Part shown: positions 6,383 through 12,661 of the stretch, one piece after another | Layout: each line of letters starts with the position of its first letter | How positions within the stretch are numbered: the first letter of the stretch is position 1 | DNA from: an uncultured Clostridia bacterium | Lineage (GTDB): Bacteria > Bacillota > Clostridia > Oscillospirales > Oscillospiraceae | Assembly: GCA_945613045.1 (NCBI GenBank) | Contig: CALZAG010000024.1 | Coordinates: 1 to 14,334, forward strand | DNA length: 14,334 nt | Reading direction: 5' to 3' | The notes under the pieces: model-generated | Told to the model about the DNA's origin: nothing | The model's input: only the letters and a program-made list of their open reading frames with translations | Databases searched by the model: none | Position numbers and translations under genes: made by a program

Positions 6383-7180
6383 TTACTTGTTCAGGAAAAT
6401 AAGGTTGTTTGCGATGTCGGGGTACTTTGCAGCGATCTCGGCGTAAGTGCCGTTTTCAACGAGCTCATCAACGGCGCCCTGGATCTTGTCGCAGAGCTCC
6501 TGATCGCCGGAGCGGAATGCGATGCCGTACTGCTCAGCACCGAGCTTCTCGTCAAGAATGGTGAAGCCTTCGTTTTCCTCAACGTATGCCGCCGCTACGG
6601 GGTAGTCAACGAGCACAGCGTCAACGCTGCCGCCGCCGAGCTCGGTGAAGCATACCAGGAAGCTGTTGCAGGTCACGAGATCCTTAAAGGTGGCTGACAG
6701 GTCGGAAAGATCGCCGGAAAGCAGGCTTTCACCGGAGGTGCCGAGCTGAACGGCAACTACCTTGCCGGCAAGGTCGGCGGAGGACTTGATGTCGCTGCCT
6801 TCCTTGACTACGAGGACCTGAGTGTTGTCATAGTAGGGCTCGGAGATGACGTAGCCGGCTTCCTTCATGCTGTCGAGAATGGTCATGCCGGACCAAATGC
6901 AGTCGCACTCCTCAGAGTTGAGCTGAACGAGCTTCTGATCCCAGTTAACTCCGAACACCTCGAGCTTCCAGCCGAGGAGATCGCAGGCTGCCTGGCAGAC
7001 CTCGATATCAAAGCCGGACAGTTCACCGTCCTCGCCGATCGAGGAGAAAGGCGGATACTCAGGGTCAACGCCCATGATAAATGTGGTGGTATCATCATCG
7101 GCTGTCTCGCCGTTGCCGCCGCAGGCGCACAGTGCAAACACCATCATGAGTGCAAGCATCATTGCAATGATTTTCTTCAT
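6383..7180 (-). CDS. Amino-acid-type ABC transporter substrate-binding lipoprotein (normal topology)
   Basis: The protein has 265 residues. The signal peptide MKKIIAMMLALMMVFALCAC gives lipid-anchored Cys20. The mature protein is a family 3 solute-binding protein in the normal order: FIMGVDPEYPPFS (34-46), GELSGFDIEVCQAACDLLGW (52-71), DCIWSGMTIL (93-102), ISEPYYDNTQVLVV, then the second lobe with VDAVLVDYPVA (186-195) and the C-terminal EQYGIAFRSGD and KIQGAVDELVENGTYAEIAAKY. It captures the ligand outside the cell for the downstream permease and ATPase. Met105 stands where HisJ/GlnH-type proteins have the Arg that holds the ligand carboxylate, while Asp192 at the amino-group site is kept. 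The start is ATG 7180, with GGAGG 8 bases upstream; the TTG fifteen bases earlier overlaps that ribosome site. First gene of the operon. Confidence 0.94.
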   Translation of the reverse strand: MKKIIAMMLALMMVFALCACGGNGETADDDTTTFIMGVDPEYPPFSSIGEDGELSGFDIEVCQAACDLLGWKLEVFGVNWDQKLVQLNSEECDCIWSGMTILDSMKEAGYVISEPYYDNTQVLVVKEGSDIKSSADLAGKVVAVQLGTSGESLLSGDLSDLSATFKDLVTCNSFLVCFTELGGGSVDAVLVDYPVAAAYVEENEGFTILDEKLGAEQYGIAFRSGDQELCDKIQGAVDELVENGTYAEIAAKYPDIANNLIFLNK

Positions 7181-7234
7181 TTCATTTTCCTCCAAAACTT
7201 ATAAATTAATTAAGTGGCTTGTTATCACGCTGCT

Positions 7235-7262
7235 ATAATAACACATTAGCGAAATAAAGCAA
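7235..7262 (-). promoter_or_regulatory. Promoter of the ABC/racemase operon
   Basis: On the minus strand TTGCTT (7262-7257) and TATTAT (7240-7235) are 16 bases apart. Transcription would start near 7228, leaving a leader of about 50 bases before the lipoprotein gene. Confidence 0.65.
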
Positions 7263-7276
7263 GTGGTTTTCGGTAT

Positions 7277-7303
7277 TTTGCTGTGCGTTTTTTGCACAGC
7301 AAA
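7277..7303. promoter_or_regulatory. Perfect dyad upstream of the ABC operon promoter
   Basis: TTTGCTGTGC (7277-7286) and GCACAGCAAA (7294-7303) form a perfect 10-bp inverted repeat around GTTTTTT. It lies 15 bases upstream of the operon -35 box. It could be a regulator binding site; a terminator is less likely because no T-tract follows the second arm on either strand. Confidence 0.5.
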
Positions 7304-7333
7304 TTTATACACTTTTGTTGCAATGCCGCTTTA

Positions 7334-7355
7334 ATTCCTATTAAAATCATGGTAT
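7334..7355. promoter_or_regulatory. Operator-like site A upstream of the Rrf2 gene
   Basis: ATTCC (7334-7338) and GGTAT (7351-7355) are separated by 12 bases, an imperfect dyad. Its 11-base half ATTCCTATTAA is the exact reverse complement of TTAATAGGAAT in site B. It overlaps the probable promoter region of the regulator gene (candidate -10 TATATT at 7353-7358, -35 weak). Confidence 0.6.
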
Positions 7356-7360
7356 ATTAA

Positions 7361-7383
7361 ATTCACATAGAATTAATAGGAAT
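7361..7383. promoter_or_regulatory. Operator-like site B upstream of the Rrf2 gene
   Basis: ATTC (7361-7364) and GGAAT (7379-7383) flank a middle block ending in AGAATTAATA. It matches site C before iscS at nearly every base over 21 bases. The position just after the candidate -10 box suits autorepression. Confidence 0.7.
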
Positions 7384-7451
7384 AAACAACGCCGAACGAT
7401 ACAGAATTATTGTATAGTGAGCGGGCCCCGAATCAAAGCGGAGGTGATAAT

Positions 7452-7886
7452 ATGAATGTTACAAGCAAAGGGCGCTATGCCCTGCGGATAATGATCGACC
7501 TTGCCCAGCACCGCGATGAGGGCTATATCTCGCTCAAAACTATTTCCGACAGGACGCAGCTTTCGATGAAGTACCTTGAAATGATAGTCGGAAACCTGAA
7601 AAAGGCCGAGCTCGTGGACAGTACACGCGGCAAGGAGGGCGGCTATAAGCTCAACAAGACGCCGGGGGAATACAGCATCGGTGAAATACTCCGCTGCATA
7701 GAGGATAATCTTGCTCCCGTTGCCTGCATAAAGGAAGGGGAGATACAGTGCGACCGCTCCGGCGCATGCCTCACGGTTCCCATGTGGAAGGAGCTTGACG
7801 ATATAACAAACGCCTACCTCGACACGGTATCCCTTGAGGATCTGCTCACCGGAGACAAGTGGAGACAGCAAAAAGCTGTTGACTAA
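7452..7886 (+). CDS. iscR: Rrf2-family transcriptional regulator, IscR-like
   Basis: The protein has 144 residues. The N-terminus MNVTSKGRYALRIMIDLA is the classical Rrf2/IscR start. A winged helix-turn-helix follows, with ISLKTISDRTQLSMKYLEMIV (26-46) as DNA-reading part and RGKEGGYKL as wing. Cysteines C92, C100 and C106 fall close to the three cluster-binding cysteines of IscR (92, 98, 104 in E. coli), so an Fe-S sensing regulator is likely. The start is ATG 7452, with GGAGGTGAT just upstream; an in-frame TTG 42 bases earlier would precede that ribosome site. The gene is followed by iscS and iscU, whose promoter carries the same operator-like site as its own promoter. CymR, the cysteine-metabolism paralogue, is the alternative, but CymR lacks the conserved cysteine trio. 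Confidence 0.9.
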   Translation: MNVTSKGRYALRIMIDLAQHRDEGYISLKTISDRTQLSMKYLEMIVGNLKKAELVDSTRGKEGGYKLNKTPGEYSIGEILRCIEDNLAPVACIKEGEIQCDRSGACLTVPMWKELDDITNAYLDTVSLEDLLTGDKWRQQKAVD

Positions 7887-7907
7887 TGTTCAGTAAAGTG
7901 TTACAAT
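7879..7907 (+). promoter_or_regulatory. iscSU promoter
   Basis: TTGACT (7879-7884) and TACAAT (7902-7907) are exactly 17 bases apart. The -35 overlaps the stop codon of the regulator gene. The -10 box overlaps the left end of operator-like site C. Confidence 0.8.
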
Positions 7908-7929
7908 TCCCACAGAATTAATAGGATAT
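7906..7929. promoter_or_regulatory. Operator-like site C over the iscSU promoter
   Basis: ATTCC (7906-7910) and GGATAT (7924-7929) enclose CACAGAATTAATA. This is a direct copy of site B (AGAATTAATAGGA is identical in both). It covers the -10 end and predicted start site, so binding by the regulator should repress. Confidence 0.75.
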
Positions 7930-7946
7930 ACGAAAGGAAGATAAAT

Positions 7947-9134
7947 ATGTTTGTTTATGCAGATAACGCGGCGACCACCTCCGTCAGCAAGACCGCAGTA
8001 GACGCAATGATGCCCTACCTCACCACCCTGTACGGCAACCCCTCGAGCCTGTACGGCTTTGCCCAGGAGGCAAAGGAAGCTCTTGAAGCAGCGAGAAAGA
8101 CCGTCGCCGACATAATCGGCGCGGAGCCAAGAGAGATATACTTCACCTCCGGCGGCTCCGAGGCGGATAACCAGGCCATCGTTTCCATGGCGAAGTTCGG
8201 CGCCATCAAGGGCAAAAAGCACCTTATATCCACCAAGTTTGAGCACCATGCGGTGCTGCACACCCTCAAGCAGCTTGAAAAGCAGGGCTTTGAGGTCACT
8301 CTGCTCGACGTCCATGAGGACGGCGTTGTCCGACTTGAGGATGTTGAAAACGCCATCCGCGAGGATACCGCGCTTGTGACCATAATGTTCGCAAACAACG
8401 AGATCGGCACCGTGCAGCCCATCAAGGAGATCGGCGAGCTGTGCCGCGCGAAGAAGATCCCCTTCCATACCGACGCGGTTCAGGCGGCCGGCCATATGCC
8501 GCTGAATGTTGTGGATATGAACATCGACCTGCTGTCCATGTCCGGCCATAAGTTCCATGCCCCCAAGGGCGTGGGCGTTCTGTACGCAAAGCGCGGTCTG
8601 CCGCTGTTCAATATTATCGAGGGCGGCGCTCAGGAGCGCGGCAAGCGCGCCGGCACCGAGAATATCCCCGGTATCGTCGCTCTGGCGGCGGCGCTCAAGG
8701 AGAGCGTCGACAACATGGAGGAAAACACCGCAAAGATCATCCCCATGCGCGATAAGCTCTTCGCTGAGCTTTCAAAGATACCTCACTCCAAGATCAACGG
8801 CTCCCTTGAGCATCATGTTCCCGGCACCGTGAATATGTGCTTTGAGGGCATCGAGGGCGAGAGCCTCCTGCTTCTGCTGGACGCCAAGGGCGTCTGCGCA
8901 TCCTCCGGCTCTGCCTGCACCTCCGGCTCCCTCGACCCCAGCCATGTGCTGCTGTCCCTGGGCCTGCCCCACGAGGTCGCCCACGGCTCGCTCCGTCTGT
9001 CCATCGGCGAATACAACACGATGGAGGAGATAGACCACATCATCAAGGTAGTACCCGAGGTCGTTTCCTATCTCCGCAGCATATCCCCCGTGTGGGAGGA
9101 TCTGGAGACCGGAAAAAGGCCCCATCTCATTTAA
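7947..9134 (+). CDS. iscS: Cysteine desulfurase (IscS/NifS type)
   Basis: The protein has 395 residues. This PLP enzyme takes sulfur from cysteine, leaving alanine, and passes it as persulfide to the IscU scaffold. YADNAATT at the N-terminus, TSGGSEADNQAI (68-79), KFEHHAV (97-103), FHTDAVQAAG (173-182), PLP-binding K202 in MSGHKFHAPKG, and catalytic C324 in SSGSACTSGSLDPSHVL define a group I desulfurase with the long mobile loop. The start is ATG 7947, with AAAGGAAG upstream. iscU follows after 33 bases containing AGGAGGG. The C-terminus SPVWEDLETGKRPHLI is short and fits NifS-like Firmicute forms. Confidence 0.97.
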   Translation: MFVYADNAATTSVSKTAVDAMMPYLTTLYGNPSSLYGFAQEAKEALEAARKTVADIIGAEPREIYFTSGGSEADNQAIVSMAKFGAIKGKKHLISTKFEHHAVLHTLKQLEKQGFEVTLLDVHEDGVVRLEDVENAIREDTALVTIMFANNEIGTVQPIKEIGELCRAKKIPFHTDAVQAAGHMPLNVVDMNIDLLSMSGHKFHAPKGVGVLYAKRGLPLFNIIEGGAQERGKRAGTENIPGIVALAAALKESVDNMEENTAKIIPMRDKLFAELSKIPHSKINGSLEHHVPGTVNMCFEGIEGESLLLLLDAKGVCASSGSACTSGSLDPSHVLLSLGLPHEVAHGSLRLSIGEYNTMEEIDHIIKVVPEVVSYLRSISPVWEDLETGKRPHLI

Positions 9135-9167
9135 TAAATAACAGCGTTTAAACAGGAGGGAAATATT

Positions 9168-9599
9168 ATGGCACTCTATAGTGAAAAAGTAATGGACCAT
9201 TTCCAGAATCCCCGCAACGTCGGCAAGATGGAGGACGCAAGCGGCGTCGGCGAGGTCGGCAATGCAAAGTGCGGCGACATCATGAAGATGTACATCAAGG
9301 TCGAGGACGGCATAATCGTCGACTGCAAGTTCAACACCTTCGGCTGCGGCAGCGCTATCGCCACCAGCTCCATGGCGACCGAGATGATAAAGGGAAAGCC
9401 CGTCGAGGAGGCGCTCGAGCTGTCCAATCAGGCGGTCGTCGAGGCTCTGGACGGTCTGCCCACACACAAGATCCACTGCTCCGTTCTGGCCGAGGAGGCC
9501 GTCAAGGCTGCCGTGAAGGATTATTACGACAAAAACGGCATCGAATACGACAAGGAAAAGTTTGCCCAGACCCATGACTGCGACCACTGCGTCGACTGA
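9168..9599 (+). CDS. iscU: Fe-S cluster assembly scaffold IscU/NifU-like
   Basis: The protein has 143 residues. Clusters are built on it from IscS sulfur and iron. The ligand set is complete: C35 and D37 in NAKCGD, C60 in TFGCGSA, H103 and C104 in KIHCSVLAEEA. The HscA recognition motif LPPVK of E. coli IscU reads LPTHK here, and no hscA/hscB, iscA or ferredoxin gene is nearby, as in the minimal Clostridia module. The tail EKFAQTHDCDHCVD adds a CxxC pair (C138, C141) beyond the usual IscU end. The start is ATG 9168, with AGGAGGG 9 bases upstream; it shares the iscS transcript and ends at a strong terminator. Confidence 0.96.
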   Translation: MALYSEKVMDHFQNPRNVGKMEDASGVGEVGNAKCGDIMKMYIKVEDGIIVDCKFNTFGCGSAIATSSMATEMIKGKPVEEALELSNQAVVEALDGLPTHKIHCSVLAEEAVKAAVKDYYDKNGIEYDKEKFAQTHDCDHCVD

Positions 9600-9619
9600 T
9601 CTTCGGATTTGAATAACAG

Positions 9620-9656
9620 AAAATCCTGCAATACGCAAAGTATTGCAGGATTTTTA
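9620..9656. terminator. Bidirectional terminator after iscU
   Basis: AAAATCCTGCAATAC (9620-9634) and GTATTGCAGGATTTT (9640-9654) form a perfect 15-bp stem with loop GCAAA, with a T-run after and an A-run before. It serves iscSU and the converging nuclease gene. Confidence 0.93.
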
Positions 9657-9671
9657 CATTTATGTTGAGTG

Positions 9672-11273
9672 CTATTTTAGCCTCTCAGTGAGATTTTTGA
9701 TGGAATCAATAAAGCCGCGCAGCTCCCTGTTGGGCCGGCCGTCGCATTTTCTGACGGCGGCGAGCAGCGCTTCGGCGGCGGAAACAAGCTCGTTAAACAG
9801 CGGGTTTGTTCTGCGTGGGGCGGAGGCCTTTCTTTCGATGGGCTTAGGCTCGGTGATGCGCTCAAACTCGCCCTTTGCGAGGTCGAACACCGTGCCGCTG
9901 TAAGGCGCGAAGGCCTTATAGCCCAGCCCGTCGTTGAGGCAGGCGGTAAAGCCGTCGGCGCTCTCGGGATCGCCGTGGTTTACGAACACGAGCTCCGGCT
10001 TTTTTTCAAAGCCCTTCAGCCACGCGATAAGCCCGCGCTTATCGGCATGGCCGCTGATGCCGGGCAGAGCGGCGATCTCGGCCTTGACTTCGATGTCCTC
10101 GTTGAAGAGCTTGACCCGCTTTGCACCGTCGTGCAGGGCTCTGCCGAGTGTGCCGACCGACTGGTAGCCCACGAACAGCACCAGCGATTCCGGCCGCCAT
10201 AGGTTGTGCTTTAAATGATGGCGCACGCGGCCGGCGTCGCACATACCGGAGGCGGAGATGATGACCTTTGGCGTTTTGTCCTCGTTTATGGCTTTCGATT
10301 CGGCCTGGCTGACGGCAAGATTAAGTCCCGGGAAATACAGGGGATTTTCTCCCGAGCGTATGATAGCGGTCATCTCCTCGTCAACATAGCTCGTATCGCA
10401 CTGAAGGAAAATTCCGGTCGCCTCGATGGCAAGCGGACTGTCGACATAAACGGGGAAGTCGCCGTGACCCTTCACGAGCCCCTTTGACTTTATATCGCGG
10501 ATGAAATACAGCATCTCCTGCGTGCGGCCCACGGCAAAGGAGGGGATGATGACGTTGCCGCCGCGGTCAAGCGTGCGCTGTATGTATTCGCTCAGGCTTC
10601 CGATGTAGTCAGGGCGCTCGTCGCTGTGATTGCGGTTGCCGTAGGTGGATTCGATGACGAGATAATCGGCGTCCTTGACGTGCTTGGGGTCGCAGAGGAT
10701 GGGCTGGTCGAGGTTTCCTATGTCGCCGGAGAAAACTATCTTCTTTTCGCAGCCGTCCTCGCAGAGCCAGATCTCGATGGCGGCGGAGCCCAGCAGATGC
10801 CCGACGTCGGTAAAACGCACCGTGACGGCCTCGTTGAGCTCGATACGGCTGCCGTATTCGCAGGGACGCAGGAGCTTAAGCAGCCCCTCGACGTCATCGA
10901 GATCGTACAGGGGCTCGACGGGCGCCTCACCCCGCCGCTCAGCCTTGCGCGATTTCCATTCCGCGTCGGCTACCTGAATGTTGCCGCAGTCGCGGAGCAT
11001 TATATCCAGCAGGGCGCAGGTGGCGGAGGTAGCGTAAACGCTGCCGCGAAATCCTTTTTTGTACAGCAAAGGGAGCAGACCGGAGTGGTCGATGTGCGCG
11101 TGGGTCACAAGCGCGAAGTCCAGGCAGGAGGCCTCGACCGGCAGCTCCTGATTGACGAAAAGATCCTTGCCCTGCTCCATGCCGCAGTCGACGATGCCCT
11201 TTTTGTCGCCGACTTCTATGAGCGTACAGCTGCCCGTTACTTCGTGGGCAGCGCCGAGAAAGGTTATCTTCAC
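9672..11273 (-). CDS. Beta-CASP metallo-beta-lactamase-fold nuclease (RNA-processing type)
   Basis: The protein has 533 residues. The metallo-beta-lactamase motif HAHIDH is at 58-63, preceded by VDCGMEQG; further metal ligands are H159 in DVGHLLGSA and D184 in FSGDIGN. The beta-CASP insert is recognisable from E208-S-T, IIPSFAVGRTQEMLY (242-256), SASGMCDAGRV (340-350), H409 in GISGHADKRGL, and H433 in VNHGDPES. This set is typical of CPSF73/YSH1-like bacterial RNases, hydrolysing RNA with two zinc ions; substrate is unknown. A basic C-terminal extension of about 60 residues (475-533) follows the core. GTG start, with GAGGTG upstream. It lies 9 bases after the DUF975 gene and is probably expressed from that gene's promoter. 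Confidence 0.94.
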   Translation of the reverse strand: MKITFLGAAHEVTGSCTLIEVGDKKGIVDCGMEQGKDLFVNQELPVEASCLDFALVTHAHIDHSGLLPLLYKKGFRGSVYATSATCALLDIMLRDCGNIQVADAEWKSRKAERRGEAPVEPLYDLDDVEGLLKLLRPCEYGSRIELNEAVTVRFTDVGHLLGSAAIEIWLCEDGCEKKIVFSGDIGNLDQPILCDPKHVKDADYLVIESTYGNRNHSDERPDYIGSLSEYIQRTLDRGGNVIIPSFAVGRTQEMLYFIRDIKSKGLVKGHGDFPVYVDSPLAIEATGIFLQCDTSYVDEEMTAIIRSGENPLYFPGLNLAVSQAESKAINEDKTPKVIISASGMCDAGRVRHHLKHNLWRPESLVLFVGYQSVGTLGRALHDGAKRVKLFNEDIEVKAEIAALPGISGHADKRGLIAWLKGFEKKPELVFVNHGDPESADGFTACLNDGLGYKAFAPYSGTVFDLAKGEFERITEPKPIERKASAPRRTNPLFNELVSAAEALLAAVRKCDGRPNRELRGFIDSIKNLTERLK

Positions 11274-11282
11274 GGCGACACC

Positions 11283-12098
11283 TCAGAGGTTAGGCGTCCA
11301 GCCGTTGAAGGGATCGGGATCTACAGGAGCGGTGAGCTGTCTGTAGTACCCGGCGCAGGTGAGTTCATAGTAGGGCAGGAAATATATCTGGACCAGGATA
11401 CCGAAGCCGATGACGCTGACGACGGGGATGGCAAGCTCGGAGCTGATGAAGTTTGCGATCCCGACAAGAACCGCCCAGCCGATGAAGCTCAGGTCGAGAA
11501 CGAAAAGCTCCCATTTGTGACCGGCCATGAGGCGCTTGCTCTCGCTTATGCACTCAAGGGCGCTCATCTCGGGGTGCTCGAGCAGCAGGTATATCGCCAT
11601 TCGGTAGCGGTAGTAAGCAATAAAGGCGGGGAAGATAAGCAGCAGAGCCCAGAGAAAAATGAAAACTCCCTCGAGTATGTACAGCCATATTATGCGGAAA
11701 AACATACCGAAGCCGTCAAAAATATTCCAATAGCTTGCGCCGGAGCCGCTCAGAGTACGCAGTACGAAGATGGTAAAGCCCGCGCCAAGCACGGTAGTGA
11801 CGAGTGAGATGGCGATGTCGAGCAGAGACTCAGCCGGCGTAGGCATGGCCTCCTGCAGAGCGTAATAATACTGCTCCGGGTCGACGGATGGAGCATATTC
11901 GCCGTATTCATTAATGCTGAAGCGGAAGCCGTTGGTGAACTGAGAACTGATGGCCTCGGTGGAGCCGCCGACTATCTTATACGACAGAAAGCCGAGAACA
12001 GCGATGATAACGAGGTAGATAATGGCCATGTAAACCGGCTTGGGGTCAGAAGTCCGGATCAAGTCCTTGGCCTGAGATTTGAGAAGCTTACGATCCAT
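11283..12098 (-). CDS. DUF975 family membrane protein
   Basis: The protein has 271 residues, with about five or six membrane helices, near 22-43, 90-113, 133-163, 198-218 and 224-246. The block RYRMAIYLLLEHPEMSALE, then SKRLMAGHKWELFVLDLSFIGW (187-208), is the hallmark of DUF975 (PF06161) proteins of Firmicutes. Function is unknown. Residues 44-90 are probably extracytoplasmic and tyrosine/glutamate-rich. The start is ATG 12098, with CAGGAGG upstream. The gene has its own -10 box and leads into the nuclease gene with a 9-base gap; no functional link between the two products is known to me. Confidence 0.88.
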   Translation of the reverse strand: MDRKLLKSQAKDLIRTSDPKPVYMAIIYLVIIAVLGFLSYKIVGGSTEAISSQFTNGFRFSINEYGEYAPSVDPEQYYYALQEAMPTPAESLLDIAISLVTTVLGAGFTIFVLRTLSGSGASYWNIFDGFGMFFRIIWLYILEGVFIFLWALLLIFPAFIAYYRYRMAIYLLLEHPEMSALECISESKRLMAGHKWELFVLDLSFIGWAVLVGIANFISSELAIPVVSVIGFGILVQIYFLPYYELTCAGYYRQLTAPVDPDPFNGWTPNL

Positions 12099-12127
12099 GG
12101 AAATAACCTCCTGATAGTAATGTGCTA

Positions 12128-12136
12128 ATTATAACA
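12128..12136 (-). promoter_or_regulatory. Extended -10 promoter of the DUF975/nuclease operon
   Basis: On the minus strand TGTTATAAT gives a consensus TATAAT with TG upstream. The -35 region (TGTTCT, 17 bases away) is poor, in keeping with an extended -10 promoter. Confidence 0.65.
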
Positions 12137-12203
12137 TCTTTTTTTATGAAAGAACAGCCATAATATGAAAAAGAAAAATTAAAATTATAAGAGTAGAAAT
12201 TTC

Positions 12204-12232
12204 TTGACAAGCATGAGAATGAATGCTATTAT
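12204..12232 (+). promoter_or_regulatory. Promoter of tRNA-Leu
   Basis: Perfect TTGACA (12204-12209), 17-base spacer, TATTAT (12227-12232) overlapping a further TATAAT (12230-12235). Transcription would start about 10 bases before the tRNA. Confidence 0.85.
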
Positions 12233-12251
12233 AATCAAGCATTAAAAATTT

Positions 12252-12339
12252 GCGCGAGTGGTGGAATTGGCAGACTCGCTAGATTCAGGTTCTAGTGCTC
12301 ACTCCGGGCGTGCGGGTTCAAGTCCCGCCTCGCGCACCA
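12252..12339 (+). tRNA. tRNA-Leu(CAG)
   Basis: Acceptor arms GCGCGAG (12252-12258) and CTCGCGC (12329-12335) pair fully, followed by A and an encoded CCA. The anticodon stem CTAGA/TCTAG encloses TTCAGGT, with anticodon CAG at 12286-12288 reading CUG. The D arm contains GGTGGAATTGGCAGAC, and the T arm is GCGGG-TTCAAGT-CCCGC (12312-12328). The long variable arm (about 12296-12311) is the class II form expected for leucine. Last 18 bases recur at 12523-12540. Confidence 0.97.
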
Positions 12340-12378
12340 AAAATACGGCAACCCCATCAGGGGCTGCCGTATTTTTTT
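12339..12378 (+). terminator. Terminator after tRNA-Leu
   Basis: AATACGGCAACCCC and GGGGCTGCCGTATT pair around ATCA, with an A-C mismatch-like bulge in the middle, followed by seven T. It begins right at the CCA end. Confidence 0.9.
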
Positions 12379-12379
12379 G

Positions 12380-12522
12380 TGCTCGGGGCGACTCGGCTTG
12401 AAGCCGGATACCGGGGCCCCCGGGGAAGCGGAGGCTTTCCCGGGGAAAAGGAAGAATGACCGAAGCCGACGAAGCCGCGCCGATAAGCGGAGCGGCAAGT
12501 CACACTCGGTTATTCTGACGCC
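12380..12522. other. GC-rich, highly self-complementary non-coding segment
   Basis: No convincing gene on either strand. CCCCGGGGAAGC (12418 on) can pair with GCTTTCCCGGGG after GGAG. AGAATGACCGA (12453-12463) can pair with TCGGTTATTCT (12506-12516) with one G-T pair, enclosing GCCGC/GCGGC. This suggests a folded RNA or a cruciform-forming repeat, lying between the two tRNA-end repeats. Confidence 0.5.
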
Positions 12523-12540
12523 GTCCCGCCTCGCGCACCA
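12523..12540 (+). repeat. 18-base copy of the tRNA-Leu 3' end
   Basis: It is identical to 12322-12339, including the CCA, but lacks the rest of the tRNA (the bases before it, CTGACGCC, do not match the T arm). It cannot make a tRNA. Confidence 0.9.
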
Positions 12541-12545
12541 ACTTT

Positions 12546-12580
12546 AAAGACTCGAAAATGCAAGTTTTCGGGTCTTTTTT
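12546..12580 (+). terminator. Terminator after the displaced tRNA end
   Basis: AAAGACTCGAAAA and TTTTCGGGTCTTT pair around TGCAAG-like loop bases with a G-T pair, followed by TTT. It sits 6 bases after the repeated CCA, as a tRNA terminator would. Confidence 0.8.
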
Positions 12581-12661
12581 GCGTTTTCGTGGACTTTTCG
12601 AACGATTTGTCAATAATCATGAAATGCGTCCAAAGCGAAATAAGCAAACTATCAACAACAT
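12581..12661. other. Intergenic stretch without recognised feature
   Basis: AT-richer DNA between two hairpins; I see no gene, promoter or repeat that I can support here. Confidence 0.6.

Larger units (their letters stand above)
12322..12540 (+). mobile_element. Putative remnant element bounded by tRNA-Leu 3' end repeats (att-like)
   Basis: The last 18 bases of the tRNA, GTCCCGCCTCGCGCACCA (12322-12339), are repeated exactly at 12523-12540, and a second T-tailed hairpin follows. This is the picture left when an element integrates into a tRNA 3' end: the left copy rebuilds the tRNA, the right copy keeps the old flank. Only about 180 bases lie between and no gene is seen in them, so it would be a deletion remnant or a very small non-autonomous element. 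A partial tandem duplication of the tRNA is the alternative. Confidence 0.5.

Noticed and set aside
4036..7180. A complete staphylopine-like metallophore cluster
   Set aside because: No aminobutyrate-transferase (CntL) or opine dehydrogenase (CntM) gene is present, and the transporter is of polar amino acid type, not the nickel/peptide type.
10626..11807. Open frame of 393 codons on the plus strand across the nuclease and DUF975 genes
   Set aside because: It spans two well-supported minus-strand genes in antisense and shows no family pattern.
12292..12498. Minus-strand frame ending WCARRDLNPHARSEH
   Set aside because: This is the well-known false protein made by translating the reverse of a tRNA-Leu gene; it overlaps the tRNA and its terminator.
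12322..12540. A two-copy CRISPR-like repeat
   Set aside because: Only two copies, and the repeat is clearly the tRNA 3' end.
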